DNA of 64,000 bases from Apostichopus japonicus (GCF_037975245.1 NC_092572.1:31593989-31657988), one strand, 5' to 3'; positions 48,055-60,070 are shown, counted from the stretch's first letter. Notes: generated from the sequence alone by a model not told the origin. Numbers and translations are program-made.

Positions 48055-48316
48055 GAATTTTCAGGAAATTTGTTCAAAGAATGGCGAGATGTTGGAAGAA
48101 ATCTGAAGCTTGATGAGACAGAGCTTGAAACCATAGAGGCGGATAACAGAAGAAAGGGACAAAAAGAAGTGGCGTACCACATGTTGCTACTATGGAAACG
48201 GAAACATGGGATGAAAGCAACAAACAAAACACTGAGAGACGCTCTAATAGCAGCTAATCGAAAGGACCTGTCCGATTTTCTTCTCAATAATAGGGAACAA
48301 TGTGGAACGACTTCAG
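48055..48316 (+). CDS. Death domain exon 1
   Basis: An 87-codon exon from TTATTTCAAG to TCAG|GTAAGC that encodes a whole death domain. It reads LFKEWRDVGRNLKLDETELE, then IEADN, QKEVAYHMLLLWKRKHGMKA, and TLRDALIAANRKDLSDFL. The W in helix 1-2, the helix-4 MLLLWKRKHG and the helix-6 DALxxxxRKDLxDFL are hallmark features. Death domains form helical signalling complexes (as in PIDD, RIP, UNC5). Its one leftover base gives Asp when joined to the ZU5 exon. An alternative in-frame acceptor at 48064 would shorten it by three codons. Confidence 0.9.
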
Positions 48317-49256
48317 GTAAGCCAAAGACAACAAAACATGAGATCAGTTAGAGAGATTATGTATTTCTTGGTTTGTATTTACACTATACAAATGCAGATT
48401 TCATAGCCAAATACAATTTGAAAAGGATATTAGTGTAGTAAGAACAATTAACATTACTTATGAAAAACCAACTTATTCTGCAAAAAAAAAACTTATGTAA
48501 GTCTAGAAACAATTTGGAAGTATAAGTATAATCTGCAGATTTTCAGTTAGCAAGCAGCTGTAAAGAACATTCAAGCTTTCAAGGAGTCTTATGTTTACTT
48601 CTTATAACGTGATGTTAGAACTGCATAAATCATGCAAAATACATATGCAGGTTATTCCCTTGAAAGGAGCATTTCTATGATACAGCCTACAACTTGTGTT
48701 ATGTCATGCATACCTTTAATTCTCTGACTATGTTATAATATGTAGATATTTTTGAAATAGAATTAAGACCAATTTAGTTCTCCTTATGCATGACTTCTAT
48801 CAACAATGCATTGAAAGAGGTCTGAGATTATTATGTTAATTGCAAAAGCAATCAGGTAAACATTTATATGCAAATGAGATATTCGGCAGTATTCTGAGAT
48901 ATTCATTTGGTCTCACTATTTGTATAGTGGTGTGTCCATCTTTGAAGGGTGTCTCACGAACTACTACCTATAAATAGTAACTATCTACAAGGACATTCCT
49001 ACAGTAGAAAGGAAACCTATCAAGAATTTGCTGTAAATGTTGGTCAGCTTATAATTTGCAAACTGTTTCTTGTGGTACAACGATTTCAGGAGCTCACACA
49101 AACTATCGGCAACAGTAAATTGAAATTCATGGTTCGCAAGTCTTCCACGGACGACAAGCAAACGTACATCAAAATATCTTATTAAGATCACAATTTTCTT
49201 TGACTCCAACAAGGGATTGTTAACATAGAGATAGACAATTGACAGATTTATTAGTT
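48317..49256. other. Intron, no gene seen
   Basis: AT-rich non-coding DNA. A 78-codon ORF near 48949 has no supporting features. Confidence 0.5.
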
Positions 49257-49423
49257 AGGGGTTAATCAACGGTCTAGCGTGCGTTACTCACTGGATTAAT
49301 GCACGATCAGGGGATAATGCAAGCGATGCATGAGGGCGGAGCCCGAGTGCATCCAGCGATAGCATTAACACCCGGAGTGCATTAATCCTGTGAGTAACGC
49401 ACGCTAGACCGTTGATTAACCCC
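49257..49423. mobile_element. 167-bp hairpin MITE-like element
   Basis: Arms at 49257-49303 and 49377-49423 are reverse complements over 47 bp with one mismatch. The arms contain TAGCGTGCGTTACTCAC. The loop contains a nested inverted pair (GATGCA / TGCATC around GGCGGAGCCC). A partial third copy, GTGCGTTACTCACAGGATTAA, lies at about 49530-49550. Confidence 0.8.
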
Positions 49424-49702
49424 GTTCATTCATACACTACCATTTGTGTGGGGGAAAAATCATAAAACAAAACATTTTTGGTTACATATAACCATAGATT
49501 TATTAAAGTGATGCCCCGTAATTTTACCGTGCGTTACTCACAGGATTAACCACGGTCAGCTGACCTGAATGGACCAATAGGATTTAGGAATCTTTACTAA
49601 GTATGAATGAACTATAAACTAAGCATTAATTGAGTTGAGGTAAATCCTAATCTGCCAGTTGTTTACAGAACATATTTCTGTTTTTACATTTATTACCGAA
49701 AG

Positions 49703-50026
49703 ATTTGTATCCGGAAAAGGCTCTTGGCGTACATTCAGTGGTTTCTGAGGAAGGTAGAATTCTAGAGATACCAGGGACTGGTGTTAAACTTGATATTCCT
49801 CCTGGTGCTATTGGCGGGAAATGCTTGATCGAGATGAAAATCATTTCAAACTATATCCAAGAAGAGTCTAAATCATCATTTACCAGTAACACAACAGTGG
49901 TAGTGGAACTGCTTCCAGATAACTTAAGGTTGCATCATCGTGCAAAGCTCACCCTGCCTCACTGTCTCAAGTTGAAGAACCCTGTTGAATGCAAAGCTAT
50001 GGTATTCAGCAGCCACCATGATCAAG
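49703..50026 (+). CDS. ZU5 domain exon
   Basis: A 108-codon exon that starts at CCGAAAG|AT, which completes Asp with the base left by the death-domain exon. It reads DLYPEKALGVHSVVSEEGRI, then LEIPGTGVKLDIPPGAIGG, VVVELLPDNLRLHHRAKLTL and PHCL. The IPGTGVxLxIPPGAI and LTLPHC phrases define ZU5 domains of UNC5, ankyrin, ZO-1 and PIDD. ZU5 pairs with UPA to hold a death domain inactive or, in PIDD, undergoes autoproteolysis. I see no clear HFS autocleavage site: where PIDD would have one, this copy reads FSSHHDQ. It leaves one base. Confidence 0.9.
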
Positions 50027-53000
50027 GTACATCTTATCTTATGTTAGGGTAACTTAAAATGAAAAAAGCAACAAACCACATGAGAAATTTGTGTCGGTTA
50101 CTGGTATGTAGCAATTGCCACCAAGGTGTGTTTGGTGCTCACCTGTCATGGATTGAAAATATTTGTCTTTGTTACTATTCAAAGTATTATTAATATACAA
50201 CAGTCTTCATAGCATGTATTCTTTGGTACATAGATAGGTGATCACAGCAAAATTACTTGCTGTAAGGTCACTTTTTAACCATTGTGTACGCAAGGAACTG
50301 TCGATAGGGTCAAGAAAACTTGGGCAGGACTCGTTTCTGGCTTATGTAGCGCCCCCTTCTTCTACGTTGGATGGGTGGATTTTACTTGTTAAAACATGAA
50401 GTATTGTGGCACACCTAAATTAATCTCATACTGAATGTCTTAAACTTGAACACTGTATCAATGCTGACTCCTTTCAGAACTAATCAGGCTACAATTATCA
50501 CACCGTAAACGTTAATACCTACCGGCATTGCAACCAATGCAGGATTCTGCCTCCAGAACGCAATGTTTTGCCAATTTTTTTAGAATTAAACAAAAACAAG
50601 CACACACACTCACAACTAGGCCTATGCGAAACATACAAAGAATACATTTTTTAATGAACAGCTTTCTTTTCATTTCTCAAAAATCCACAATTTGTTCTCT
50701 AAAGAGCCAAAATTTCTTCCAATGCTACAGATGATTGAATTTGTTTGTAAAATAAATAAATCATAACAATACACCGCAGTAAAGGGTTAAAAACATTTCC
50801 ATTACAGAGATTGTCATGCTCAACATAGTCAAGGATGCTTTTTCAATATCCTGTGATTGATTGGCTAGTAGTCACTTACCCATTGTCTGCAGACATTCTT
50901 GCATATGTAGTGCTCAATGAACACATTGTCTGCAACTACTTGGAACATTACTCTTCATTGTGTAGAGAGATAGCGAAGTCTGCGGTGTAGGCTATCATAT
51001 GTGTACACCCAAATTTCACAAAGTTAGGCCTTGTTGTCACATACAGTACTACGTTTCGACAACAAGCGCTCATGGTACGAAGATGCACTTGTTTCAGAGA
51101 CTATCGCGGTAATATTTTAATCATTGTTTTGATCAGAAATGGTATGAATTGAGAAAAAAGGAAAAAAGGATTTGTTTGTTCTCTCGGCATTGAGAGTTGC
51201 TAATATAAAATGTGCTTTCATACCACAGTAGCTTGTTTGTTGTTTTCGCGGTCCCTTTGACCACATGCTTCAGTCAATTTTTTTGGGGCGCAATCTTCGT
51301 GTGTAAGCTAGTGTACTTCGTGCATTGTCAAAAGTAGCCATTGAAGTTTGATTATTTTTAATCGACTTTGCGTAAAATGTTTGTGGAGCTGGTTGTTTTC
51401 TAATACTGCAAAGTGCTCAAGATAAGTGTACCGTCAGGTTTTGAGGATTTGCCATGTGTAATTGAAACTATGTACAGTAGTTTGAACAGGCCTATATATG
51501 CAGTAGTACAGAACTGTGTGGAATTAAGAGAGAGGTGCACACTGTTGATACAGGGACTTTTGATTGTTGGGATCGTTACAAGGTCAAAACAAGGAGGCAT
51601 ACACTACGGAGTTGGCGAGTAGGGAAGTACAAAGGCGAATGAAAGAGTGGCTGAGCATTGAAAATTGTTTCAAATGGCAGAGTGGGGCCCCCTGTATAAA
51701 CATCAAAGCTTGTACATTTGGCCAACTGCCAAGTGTATTGCGTAGAACATTCACACAGTATAGGCAGTGATACAATAGCATATTTATAACTACACTGGTA
51801 AAGTAGGTCATATAATTAACAATTGGTGTTTGATCGAAAGGCAAGCTCTTTTTACAGGACGCAAACTTTTTGGAGGACTTGAGTTCCTGAGACGTAGGCT
51901 TTTTCTGTAGTAACATTACTGACCTTCATAGCAAATAAGAATATTGCAGTGATTTCAATCTTACTAGTTGGCAGTGTTAAGACTTCGTTAGGATAACGTT
52001 ACAGTGTGTTATATGCATAGAACTTGAATTAGGGAGAATGACGTCATGCGACATATACTGAAGCCACCCATCCTACTGGTGGCGCTTTGCTTGTACAGTA
52101 CCGGCTCGTAATGCAAACACTACGTCTTTGACATAACCAACGTGATAAATTTAACATAAATCAGTCGAAACTGTGATATCGTGTGCCATATCGTCAAAAA
52201 TGTGGCAGTGGACTCAATTTCACAGGTAATTCATAGGAAGCTATAGTAGAAGCAATTACATAGGAATCAACTTACTATGGGGGTCGTCTGCTTAGCTGCT
52301 GTATTGTTATTAACTGGACCCTGGATACGGTTTAGCCTAGGCCCTAGATCGGCTACGGCTATCCTTTCCGATGCGAAATGACTAAAACCTAATGAAAATA
52401 TTATCACCACCTCATTTTACTTAAAACTGTATCCCTTAAGATATACCCACATGCAAGAATAACATGAGATGACGGTTATGATGTCCTGGGTTATCACTAA
52501 CAATTCAATTAGGAAAATAGACATATTCCCAACACCGTAAATTTGGCAAAAGGGCATAAGCAGTATAGACATAGCCAGTAATAATAGTAATCTGAGTTTT
52601 GAGGTAGGCTAGAACCTAATCAGCCTAGCCAGGTATGTTATGGTATCTTCTTATAAACCATTTGCCTACATTTACTCAGCTATGATTTTAAGACCTAATT
52701 ATATTCACTTACCATGATCGGACAAAGCCTTGAGGCAAAACGACACAGCCAAGCCAATACTCTTGCTAGCATCTCATTCAGGGGGTTTGAAGGAGAAAGG
52801 GTTGCTTTTTATGGCATTTTCCAGGGGTAAGTATGACACTATATGAGTGGAGCACTCAAATAATACAAGCGAAATGTTTTGCCAGTTACCTCTCAGATAA
52901 CGGAAATTACACTTTGCAGACATTAAAAGTTGCACAACTACACTCCACGTATACTCTAGTCATTAGAGACGGGGAATGTTTTTTTCAAAGTTGTTACTTA

Positions 53001-53332
53001 AGTCAAGAGTGTAGTTCTTACCACTCTGGTTGCCATAACATGTCTCAGTTGTGCAAAGTACTCCTACTCTTTCGAAAAAGCGGGTAAAATCAAATTCAGT
53101 TTCAAAGTCGAATGCACAATGTTTGTATAAAGGCGTACAAATGATCTGGCTTTTTGTTGTACAATGCAAAGCGCCCTTCACTATCTCAAGGCTTCACGGC
53201 CTAAACACCCGGCGAAGCACTGTGATAGCATTCCTCCTAGTTCAATTTATATGGTGATATGGCATCTTGAAAAGAAACAGAAGAAAATTATAGTACCAAC
53301 TTTCTGATGCAGCAATTGTTTCACTTTGGTAG
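50027..53332. other. 3.3 kb intron, no gene seen
   Basis: Good GTACAT donor and GGTAG acceptor. Short overlapping ORFs at 51400-51916 and 52833-53257 lack protein character. A CRE-like GATGACGTCAT-type string lies near 52040. Confidence 0.5.
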
Positions 53333-53556
53333 GGACTCAGCCAAAGTGGAGACCAAAACAAAATGCTTTGTATCAACTGAATGAAACAAACTGCGTAATC
53401 TGGGTTGAAAGCTTTTCATGGGAGACATGTCAGATTGATGATAGAGATGTTGAATTTAAGAAGATCCAGGTCTATGCTGCTTGTAGCCAGGATCCACCTA
53501 CCAAGTGTATACATATGGAACTTGGATACTATATTGACTTGCCAGGTAAAAAAGAG
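53333..53556 (+). CDS. UPA domain exon, first part
   Basis: With one base carried in (making Gly) it reads GTQPKWRPKQNALYQLNETN, CVIWVESFSWETCQIDD and KKIQVYAACSQDPPTKCIHM, and ends in phase 0 at GAG|GTGAGT. In ZU5-UPA proteins the segment after ZU5 has a strand with an (F/W)-SW motif and a later (R/K)-(I/L)-x-V-x-A strand followed by a charged loop, as here. UPA domains link ZU5 to the death domain. This copy fits that role by position and motif. Confidence 0.8.
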
Positions 53557-54539
53557 GTGAGTTACATGTAATAATTGTCTTCATCAAGATAAACTTTGAG
53601 CTCATCATTTTATTAGCTAAGAATGTAAGGTGTAGGGATAGTAAGGACATCGATGTTCTTTAAAAGAACATGGTGATGGTGATCTCACTTTTCTTGCTCA
53701 GTGGTTTTGTTGTAGTCTTCAACTATGTGATTTCATAAATGGTTTGACCAGATGCTACCAGCAATAGAAAGAATTATAAAAGAATTGTAAAAGTCAGGAT
53801 TCAAACTGCTTGAAGATAGCAAAATTTCCATAACTTTGTTTATGCGATGAAGATTACTGTATTAATTTCGCTAAAGGAGTGCAATAATCCACGAATGTGT
53901 CACAAAATAAACAATTAATGTTTCCTTTTCCACTGTGGAAAGGTTTCTAAAGCTTTGTAGAGTCAACATGAAATTGAAAAAGTGGTTACAACTTGACTTA
54001 CGACTTGCAAAGTGAGGGAGCATGCGGAGTTGAAGTTACTAAGCACACGTTGCACAAGTATCAGTAATGATTGCATTTAAGTGTAATGAGAGCGCTGAGA
54101 ATTTGATAAGTAACTGTCGTCTGCAATAAACATGCAGATATTTTTAGTAAATGGCCATGCTAGTATTTCGAAATTAAGGGGCATTGTCATATTTTCTATT
54201 TGTCTATGATTATTGATTGAATTGCACGTTTGATAAATACATCTGAGAGGTTGGCATGCTAATGTGATAGAGATTGTTAAAATATTCCTAATTCTTAAAT
54301 GTTACATTTTTCCCAAAGGTCTTGGAACTATTCCCTGTTCCAAGTAAAACTCATCCTTGACTAGCAATGATACACAAACAATGATAAACATGTATCCAGC
54401 TCATTGTGTAGGAATGTAATGACAAAGAAATAGATCCATAAACACCATATCTAGACATTCAGTTTGTAATATCTTTTCACATGCATATCCTGCTTTTCTT
54501 TATGAGTTGTTCAGTACTTTGTTTGATTTTTCCTTCAAG
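53557..54539. other. Intron, no gene seen
   Basis: A possible mini-exon at about 54319 (VLELFPVP) has an acceptor but its donor phase breaks the frame, so I left it out. Confidence 0.45.
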
Positions 54540-54677
54540 ATAATTGAGAAGAATGATATGAAAATCTTGCAAGAAAAACCATTTCCCTTTTTGAAAGAGG
54601 GACAATTACCTTTGAAGATATTACTTGAAAAGATACGGCCAGAGTCTTGGAAATGCATTGAAGACACAAACCAAAAG
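54540..54677 (+). CDS. UPA domain exon, middle part
   Basis: A strong pyrimidine tract and CTTCAAG precede it, and AAAAG|GTAATT follows. A 46-codon phase 0-0 exon, it reads IIEKNDMKILQEKPFPFLKE and then KILLEKIRPESWKCIE. Position between the two UPA-like exons and the same size as the next exon (138 nt) support it. The motif itself is not diagnostic. Confidence 0.6.
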
Positions 54678-55586
54678 GTAATTAGGTTCTTGTCGGACAT
54701 TATAAGAATCCAATGTAGTGGTAGCATGAGTTGACTACCATAAGCTTGTTCATATGTATTAATAAATATGAAGAGATCGTTAGAACATTTGCAAAAAAGA
54801 TGTTTTAGCACCTTAACTAGTGCTTTCTTAAGCGTATTTTCGTTCGGTGATAGTGTACGAGTGGAAATTTCAGTCATTCATCCAGCACATGTATATACAT
54901 TTATAAATTCATCCGTCACGTTCGCATGCTTGTTAGCACTTCGTTTTCACGTTATTTGTCCTACTTTGATTCAGTAATTGTTTAATATTAAGACCTATGT
55001 AACTACACCCTCGAATAGAATGTAGGAGAGCCCCGTTGAACTTGCTGATATAGGAACATGTATGTTAATAATGGTAGTATCGGTCACTTGTTAACCTGTA
55101 TTTAAATGTTCTTACACAAATCAAAATATAAAATTGGTTGTCATTTAATGTATATTGAGGTTATGGGTTATATGTAAACATCTTTACATTGCAATAATTC
55201 CGCAACGTTAAGTTAGATTGTAACCAAACTTGGCATACAGTTGTTGGTTAATAACTGGTACATGTAGACCTATTTTTGGGGGGACAATCTGGACCCAAAC
55301 ATATTCCTGCCCCATTTATGGGATGAGTCGGCCCAAATTTTGTTTCCACTGCAAATGCATATGTGAAAAATTCTTTGGGCCAGATTTTGTGGCCCAATAT
55401 TTTTTGGTCCACCATGTTTACATTGCATTCACTTTTCAACCGCAAGACTGATTGTAGCCAAACTTGGTATACACTAGTTGGTTAATAGTGGGTATTTGTA
55501 GGTCCAAATCTTTTGGAGCTATCTGGGCCCAAAGAATTTCGTGCCCATACACTTGGTAGAAAAATATCAATTTTCCTTTGTCGCAG
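54678..55586. other. Intron, no gene seen
   Basis: Two diverged copies of a phrase TTGTAACCAAACTTGG(C/T)ATACA-TTGGTTAATA occur at about 55215 and 55450, a short dispersed duplication. No coding sequence. Confidence 0.5.
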
Positions 55587-55724
55587 GAAATTTCATTTAG
55601 GAAAATAGCGATGAGTATAGAAAATTCGTGCCCGTTTGACTTTGATCAAGTTGGAGAAGAAGATTGTACGTTTCACTTCAAAGCTTCTCAGGAGGAAACA
55701 ATTGAATTGCGAGTCCCATACAAG
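55587..55724 (+). CDS. UPA domain exon, last part
   Basis: A 46-codon phase 0-0 exon between TTTGTCGCAG and AAG|GTTTGT. It reads EISFRKIAMSIENSCPFDFD, then CTFHFKASQEETIELRVPYK. Alternating hydrophobic strands (ISFxxI, CTFHFK, IELRVPYK) match the closing beta-strands of a UPA domain. Confidence 0.7.
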
Positions 55725-56522
55725 GTTTGTAAATAGTTACGTAACCTACATTTGTCCTGATCCATTTCAGCATGCTGCTCATTTACCATTGGTATAACTT
55801 ACGTAAATCTTGTCACCTTGAGGATAATTTGCATTAAACTTTTATGTCATTCTTGTGCAATTTAACCAACACATCAATGTTTTCATGCAATGAAAGTTTG
55901 CACTTTTGATAACATAGAGCTGTTTTAGGCTGCATTTGGCCAAAATAAATAAATGTCTCATTTTATAAATACATTAATGAAAATAATATTACTCACGTCA
56001 TACCACAACTACACTTGAGTCTAACACTAAGTTACAGTAGAGCCGTCAGCCTAGACTTTAGCCCACTGTTAGTAAATTTCAAGAGATGTGATGATCATTC
56101 CTAATCTATCCTTTTCGGCCGTGGCAGTTAACCTTTTATATTTTCAGTATGCTTCTATGTTTAAATGTAATGACCGTCCTTTAATCTTTACATACATTCT
56201 AGCTTTTGTCCCCGGATGTTTAATTGTGGGCTAACATTGAAATAAAATGTTGCAAATATGCTCTGTGTGTTAAAGTAGTCTGAACTGTTTCTCCAACTGC
56301 TAGATTGTGGGGGCATCTGTTTTTATCAGTGGTGCCATTTTAATAGGTTTGCAGAGGTATGACCCTTATAAATTAGCTTTTTAATAGTTACTATTAATCC
56401 TAAGCGGACCAGACATTTTACATAAGTGAATTTAGTAAAGTGCTTTTCATCCTATATGCCAATATCTTGTAAATATATCCCATACAATTGTGTGTGACTC
56501 AATACAACACACTTGATTGCAG

Positions 56523-56634
56523 TAAGTGTTGGGAGCATCCCACTCAGGCAGTTCTGTACAGTTAGTGAATGTCCAACCCTCGAAGAACAGACACAAAGAA
56601 TCTACACCTGCAGACACAGATACCTCTATGATGG
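56523..56634 (+). pseudogene. Decayed cassette exon with stop in first codon
   Basis: Aligned to the KKRR cassette it keeps GAGCATCCCACTCAGGCAGT, the PSKNRHKEST region and the donor ATG|GTAACA. However, the first in-frame codon after the CTTGATTGCAG acceptor is TAA, where functional copies have GAC, and the basic cluster is KNRHK. Including it would end the protein right after the UPA exon. It is either skipped, a poison exon, or dead. Confidence 0.6.
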
Positions 56635-56820
56635 TAACATTCAGTCTATTTATTATTTGAAAGTATATTTCATAAAAATAATGGTTGGTATGAGATGCCT
56701 TAAAAACAACATAAGGTATCAGACTGTTTATAAAATTGACCATTAAATTTGGTCATACACTTTCTTCGAAAATTTAAAGTAATGTTATCATAAACAAACT
56801 TAACTCATATCTCATTGCAG

Positions 56821-56934
56821 AGACTGGCAGCACCCCACTCAGACAGTCTTTCATTATCACTGACAAGGGATGTCCAACTTTCACAGCAGACAAGAAGTAA
56901 TGAATCTTCAAAAGTAACATATGGCGCTTTGAGG
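56821..56934 (+). CDS. Linker exon, 38 codons, cassette-related
   Basis: A phase 0-0 exon between TCTCATTGCAG and AGG|GTAAAG. It reads RLAAPHSDSLSLSLTRDVQL and then SQQTRSNESSKVTYGALR. It resembles the cassette family at the DNA level in GCAGCACCCCACTCAGACAGT and GGGATGTCCAACTTTCACAG. It lacks the KKRR cluster. Splice phase fits both the UPA exon before it and the next exon. Confidence 0.55.
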
Positions 56935-57068
56935 GTAAAGTTGGAGCAGTAACAATCTTTCTTCTATTGAAGCGTGTTTGTAACATGCATACATGATTAT
57001 GTATCAGGGCAATCAGTTTGTATAGCTTATCTCATAAAATACTGAAAATACATTATACTCTGTTACAG

Positions 57069-57128
57069 GATTTGTCATTACAACGGGGCTCTAAATGGAG
57101 ACATGATAAATCTTTGAAGTTATACTCA
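57069..57128 (+). CDS. Micro-exon, 20 codons
   Basis: A 60-nt phase 0-0 exon between CTCTGTTACAG and TCA|GTAAGC, reading DLSLQRGSKWRHDKSLKLYS. It lies only 31 bp from the death-domain exon start, which is very short for an intron; it may instead be an alternative exon or a chance match. Basic residues are frequent. Confidence 0.4.
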
Positions 57129-57159
57129 GTAAGCATAGAATCCTTATAATTTGTTACAG

Positions 57160-57420
57160 ATTTTGTCAGAAAAAATTCCAACAAATTGGAAAGATGTAGG
57201 TTGCAATCTTGGAATAGATGAGTCAAAGTTTAACAATCTTGTTAGAGATTTTACCAACGAGGGACACAAGGAAATTGTTTATAAGATGCTGTTGAGAAGA
57301 AATTATTTTCATGATTGGTATTCAATATGTTATTTGCCTGTAAGAAGGAAGCGAGGTCCATTCGAGGAAGGCGGTAGGCTATCAGTTAACAAATCTGTTA
57401 AATTAACAATAAATTACTGA
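57160..57420 (+). CDS. Death domain exon 2, shortened
   Basis: It starts after TTTGTTACAG in phase 0. It reads ILSEKIPTNWKDVGCNLGID, then KFNNLVRDFTNEGHKEIVYK and MLLRR. This matches helices 1-4 of the first death domain (NLFKEWRDVGRNLKLDE... EVAYHMLLLWKRK), but helices 5-6 are missing. Two endings are possible: a GTAAGA donor at 57340, phase 0 after 180 nt, or read-through to a TGA at 57418-57420, which would end the protein. No exon carrying helices 5-6 was found before 60927. It could be a truncated regulatory copy or a decaying one. Confidence 0.7.
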   Translation: MLSEKIPTNWKDVGCNLGIDESKFNNLVRDFTNEGHKEIVYKMLLRRNYFHDWYSICYLPVRRKRGPFEEGGRLSVNKSVKLTINY

Positions 57421-58479
57421 ATGCAAATATGAAAGAGAGACTCTGTGTTGAAATTAACATAAATATACAGTCGTGCAATAGTTTTTATTATTGTTATTAA
57501 GATCTGGTTAAATAAAATCTTGATGGTGAGATAAAAGGAATGAAACCAGCAGAAACAATAATGATTGAATTACAGGAAGGGTTAATTTAGTGAACAAACT
57601 GCCAGAAAAAAAAACACTCTGCTATTTATTTTTAACTTAGCAATGAGAGGAATTGTATGAAAAGCATGTATAATGTAATGGTAACTTTGTGTTCAGAGTG
57701 AGAACTGCGCGGAACCTAAAAAATTGGAACAATTAGATTAAGTTTTGTAATTTTCAAAGATTGAATATAAAGGTCATAAAGGTCTTACACAGTTATGATG
57801 ATCAGATAAAGACATAAAAATATATGAAAATGTTGAGTTTCATACTGTAAACTTGAAAGTGTGTCCTTTCTGTTCCTTGTTAGTGACCAGATTGAATATA
57901 TGGAATTGGCTATTTGTTATGCTGTCATAAGATATATTCTCCTCATTGCTGAACACGTCAATTGTTTTTCCTGTGAATTGAGTCAGACTTGACTCACAAT
58001 TTTCTTGACCTGTTGATGTGACTTGACAACAAATGAACAGTGACCTGACATGACTTGACTTGCTTGTACAATGCCTTTGATTTGAATTTAATGGATTTTT
58101 TTTTAATGGAAATTATTAGAGTAGACTCTACGAATTTGTTATAAAAATTGGAAGCAATACTCTGCCCAATTGAAACAAATAATCAGTTTATTTGTTCTTA
58201 CAAGTACATTGTACTTATGAAGGAAGACACATGTTGTGTATTGCAGAAGTGGCTAAAAATTGAGCATTTTAAAATGTTTTCTTGGCATATCCGAACTTGC
58301 TGGATTCTGGTGTAGACTATGAATTTAGTATGGTATTTTTCTTCAGAAAACTTGGCATTGACACCAGCATATCATCTGGGAAACCTTGACTACACTCACT
58401 TATGTTGGGAACGAATAGTTTGCAACTGATAGTATTGCATCATTAATATTGTAATATTACAAAGTACCATATGTCTTAA
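57421..58479. other. Non-coding DNA
   Basis: No exon-like ORF with splice sites. TGACTTGACTTG-type simple repeats near 57980-58070 recur near 60600-60800. Confidence 0.5.
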
Positions 58480-59523
58480 AGCAGCAATTTGCGTTGATTC
58501 TCGAGATTTTCCAATACTAGAATACTATACCAATGACGTAAACTAAGCTAACTGTAAAGTTTCAACTCAAACTATTCCCGAAAAGTGCAAAAAATATGAC
58601 ATTTTCTGATTTTCGTATTTTGAATCTTTGACTTCGATAGACTCCTCCCACTTGTAGGAACCTTGTGAATATGTATAACGGACAAGGTACTTTGAATGGC
58701 AAGGTAAACAGTAAACAAAAATCAGCTGAGGAGATGTACGTATTGCGCGAAGGGACAGTTACGCCATATCTCATTGCATACGATGCCCTAAAACCCCAAG
58801 AAAATTTGTCGCTCCGTGAAAATAAAACAGCAAGGATACATAAGAGAGAAAGTCATTGAACCAGAAGAACCTGATCGGTACGTAACATTCGCGAGAACGA
58901 TATTGTTACATAGGCTAGTTACTGTAGTACAATCAGACTTACAAGTGTGTGACACTGGTTAGGCCTGCATAACGTTTATGTACACGCTGTGCATTGTGCA
59001 CTAAAAGCAATGTAGCTATGAGTGTAGCGCAATGGGGGCCGTTAGTTTCCGGACCCGTTAGTTTCCTCTCTTGAAAAGCCTAAATTTCCTCCTCTAACAG
59101 CATGGGAGAAAATAACGTGTTTCAGGATAGGAAAGTAACGTTTCTCATAAGGAAATGCAATACGGCATATTGGCTAGGCCATGTGGAGATTTAAGTAGTG
59201 CTTTGCAGCAAGGGATTACCATGCCAATGAATGAGTCTATTTTTAGTGCCAAGTCATACATAAACATCTCTTCACTGATTGGTTGAATTTGAATAGGCGG
59301 TTATGTAGAGCTGCATGTGATAAATACTAAATGATTCGATGTGTCAGGGAGACACTTACCTCAGAATCATATAAAAGCCTTAATTACTTGCTGATTAACG
59401 TTCGCTGTGGGGAAAAAAGTATCAGATAGTCTTAGTTTTGTCTTTTGTGATTGTATTATGATAAAAACTTGATAGACATGGACAAATTGAGGAAAAACGG
59501 CGACCCTAACGCAAAATGCTGCT
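58480..59523. mobile_element. MITE with TTAA target, copy 2 (1044 bp)
   Basis: Ends AGCAGCAATTTGCGTT and, inverted, AACGCAAAATGCTGCT. Flanked by TTAA at 58476-58479 and 59524-59527. It shares both terminal regions with 46776-47383 (for example GATTGGTTGAATT, TTACTTGC-GATTAACGTT, AAACGGCGACC), but carries a longer middle part. Confidence 0.85.
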
Positions 59524-60070
59524 TTAAGCAGGACATGTTTTTAGAATTCATCATCTGTTTTCTCAAATGAGCTATATTATATACTGTAAGCATACATATC
59601 AATTAGTATTTGGAAGGGGGGAGTGGGTAGGGTGGGGCATGAAATATGCAGCTTGATTAAGCATTGTGCTAATACGAGGAATGAGAATATAGTTGCTGAG
59701 TTTATTCAATACTGGGTTGATTGTTATAAGTGGTGATATAAATATTTTGGTAGCCGTAAAAATCAATAGAAATCAACCTCACGAACCGTAACACAGTCAA
59801 AAATATAACAAGAAATCCCTAGGTTGCATATACATGTGACCTACATGTACAGTCCCCTAAAAGAGTACCCTAAAATAGACACAATTTTGTGCTTTTTACC
59901 TACAGTTTCTCATCCACTTATACCCCCTCCTTATGACAATACAACATGCTGCCCAGCCCCGATAACAAACATTAGCAGCTTTATTCAGTGAAGATATTGT
60001 AGATATCGTATTGCCATGTTTCAGGATTTCAACATAATATATCTCATACCTCCCTCTCCCAGTTACATTG
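59524..60070. other. Non-coding DNA
   Basis: I see no gene or recognisable element. Confidence 0.4.

Noticed and set aside
49669-49702. Earlier acceptor (TTTACAG) for the ZU5 exon
   Set aside because: It begins in phase 0, whereas the preceding death-domain exon leaves one base. The CCGAAAG acceptor at 49703 fits.
52833-53257. Overlapping ORFs on both strands before the UPA exon
   Set aside because: No start or splice context and no domain. They lie within the intron.
54319-54345. Mini-exon VLELFPVP after TTTTTCCCAAAG
   Set aside because: The donor leaves one base, and joining it to the next exon runs into a stop. Skipping it keeps the frame.
54500-54877. 125-codon minus-strand ORF
   Set aside because: Antisense to the UPA middle exon and intron, with no domain and poor composition.
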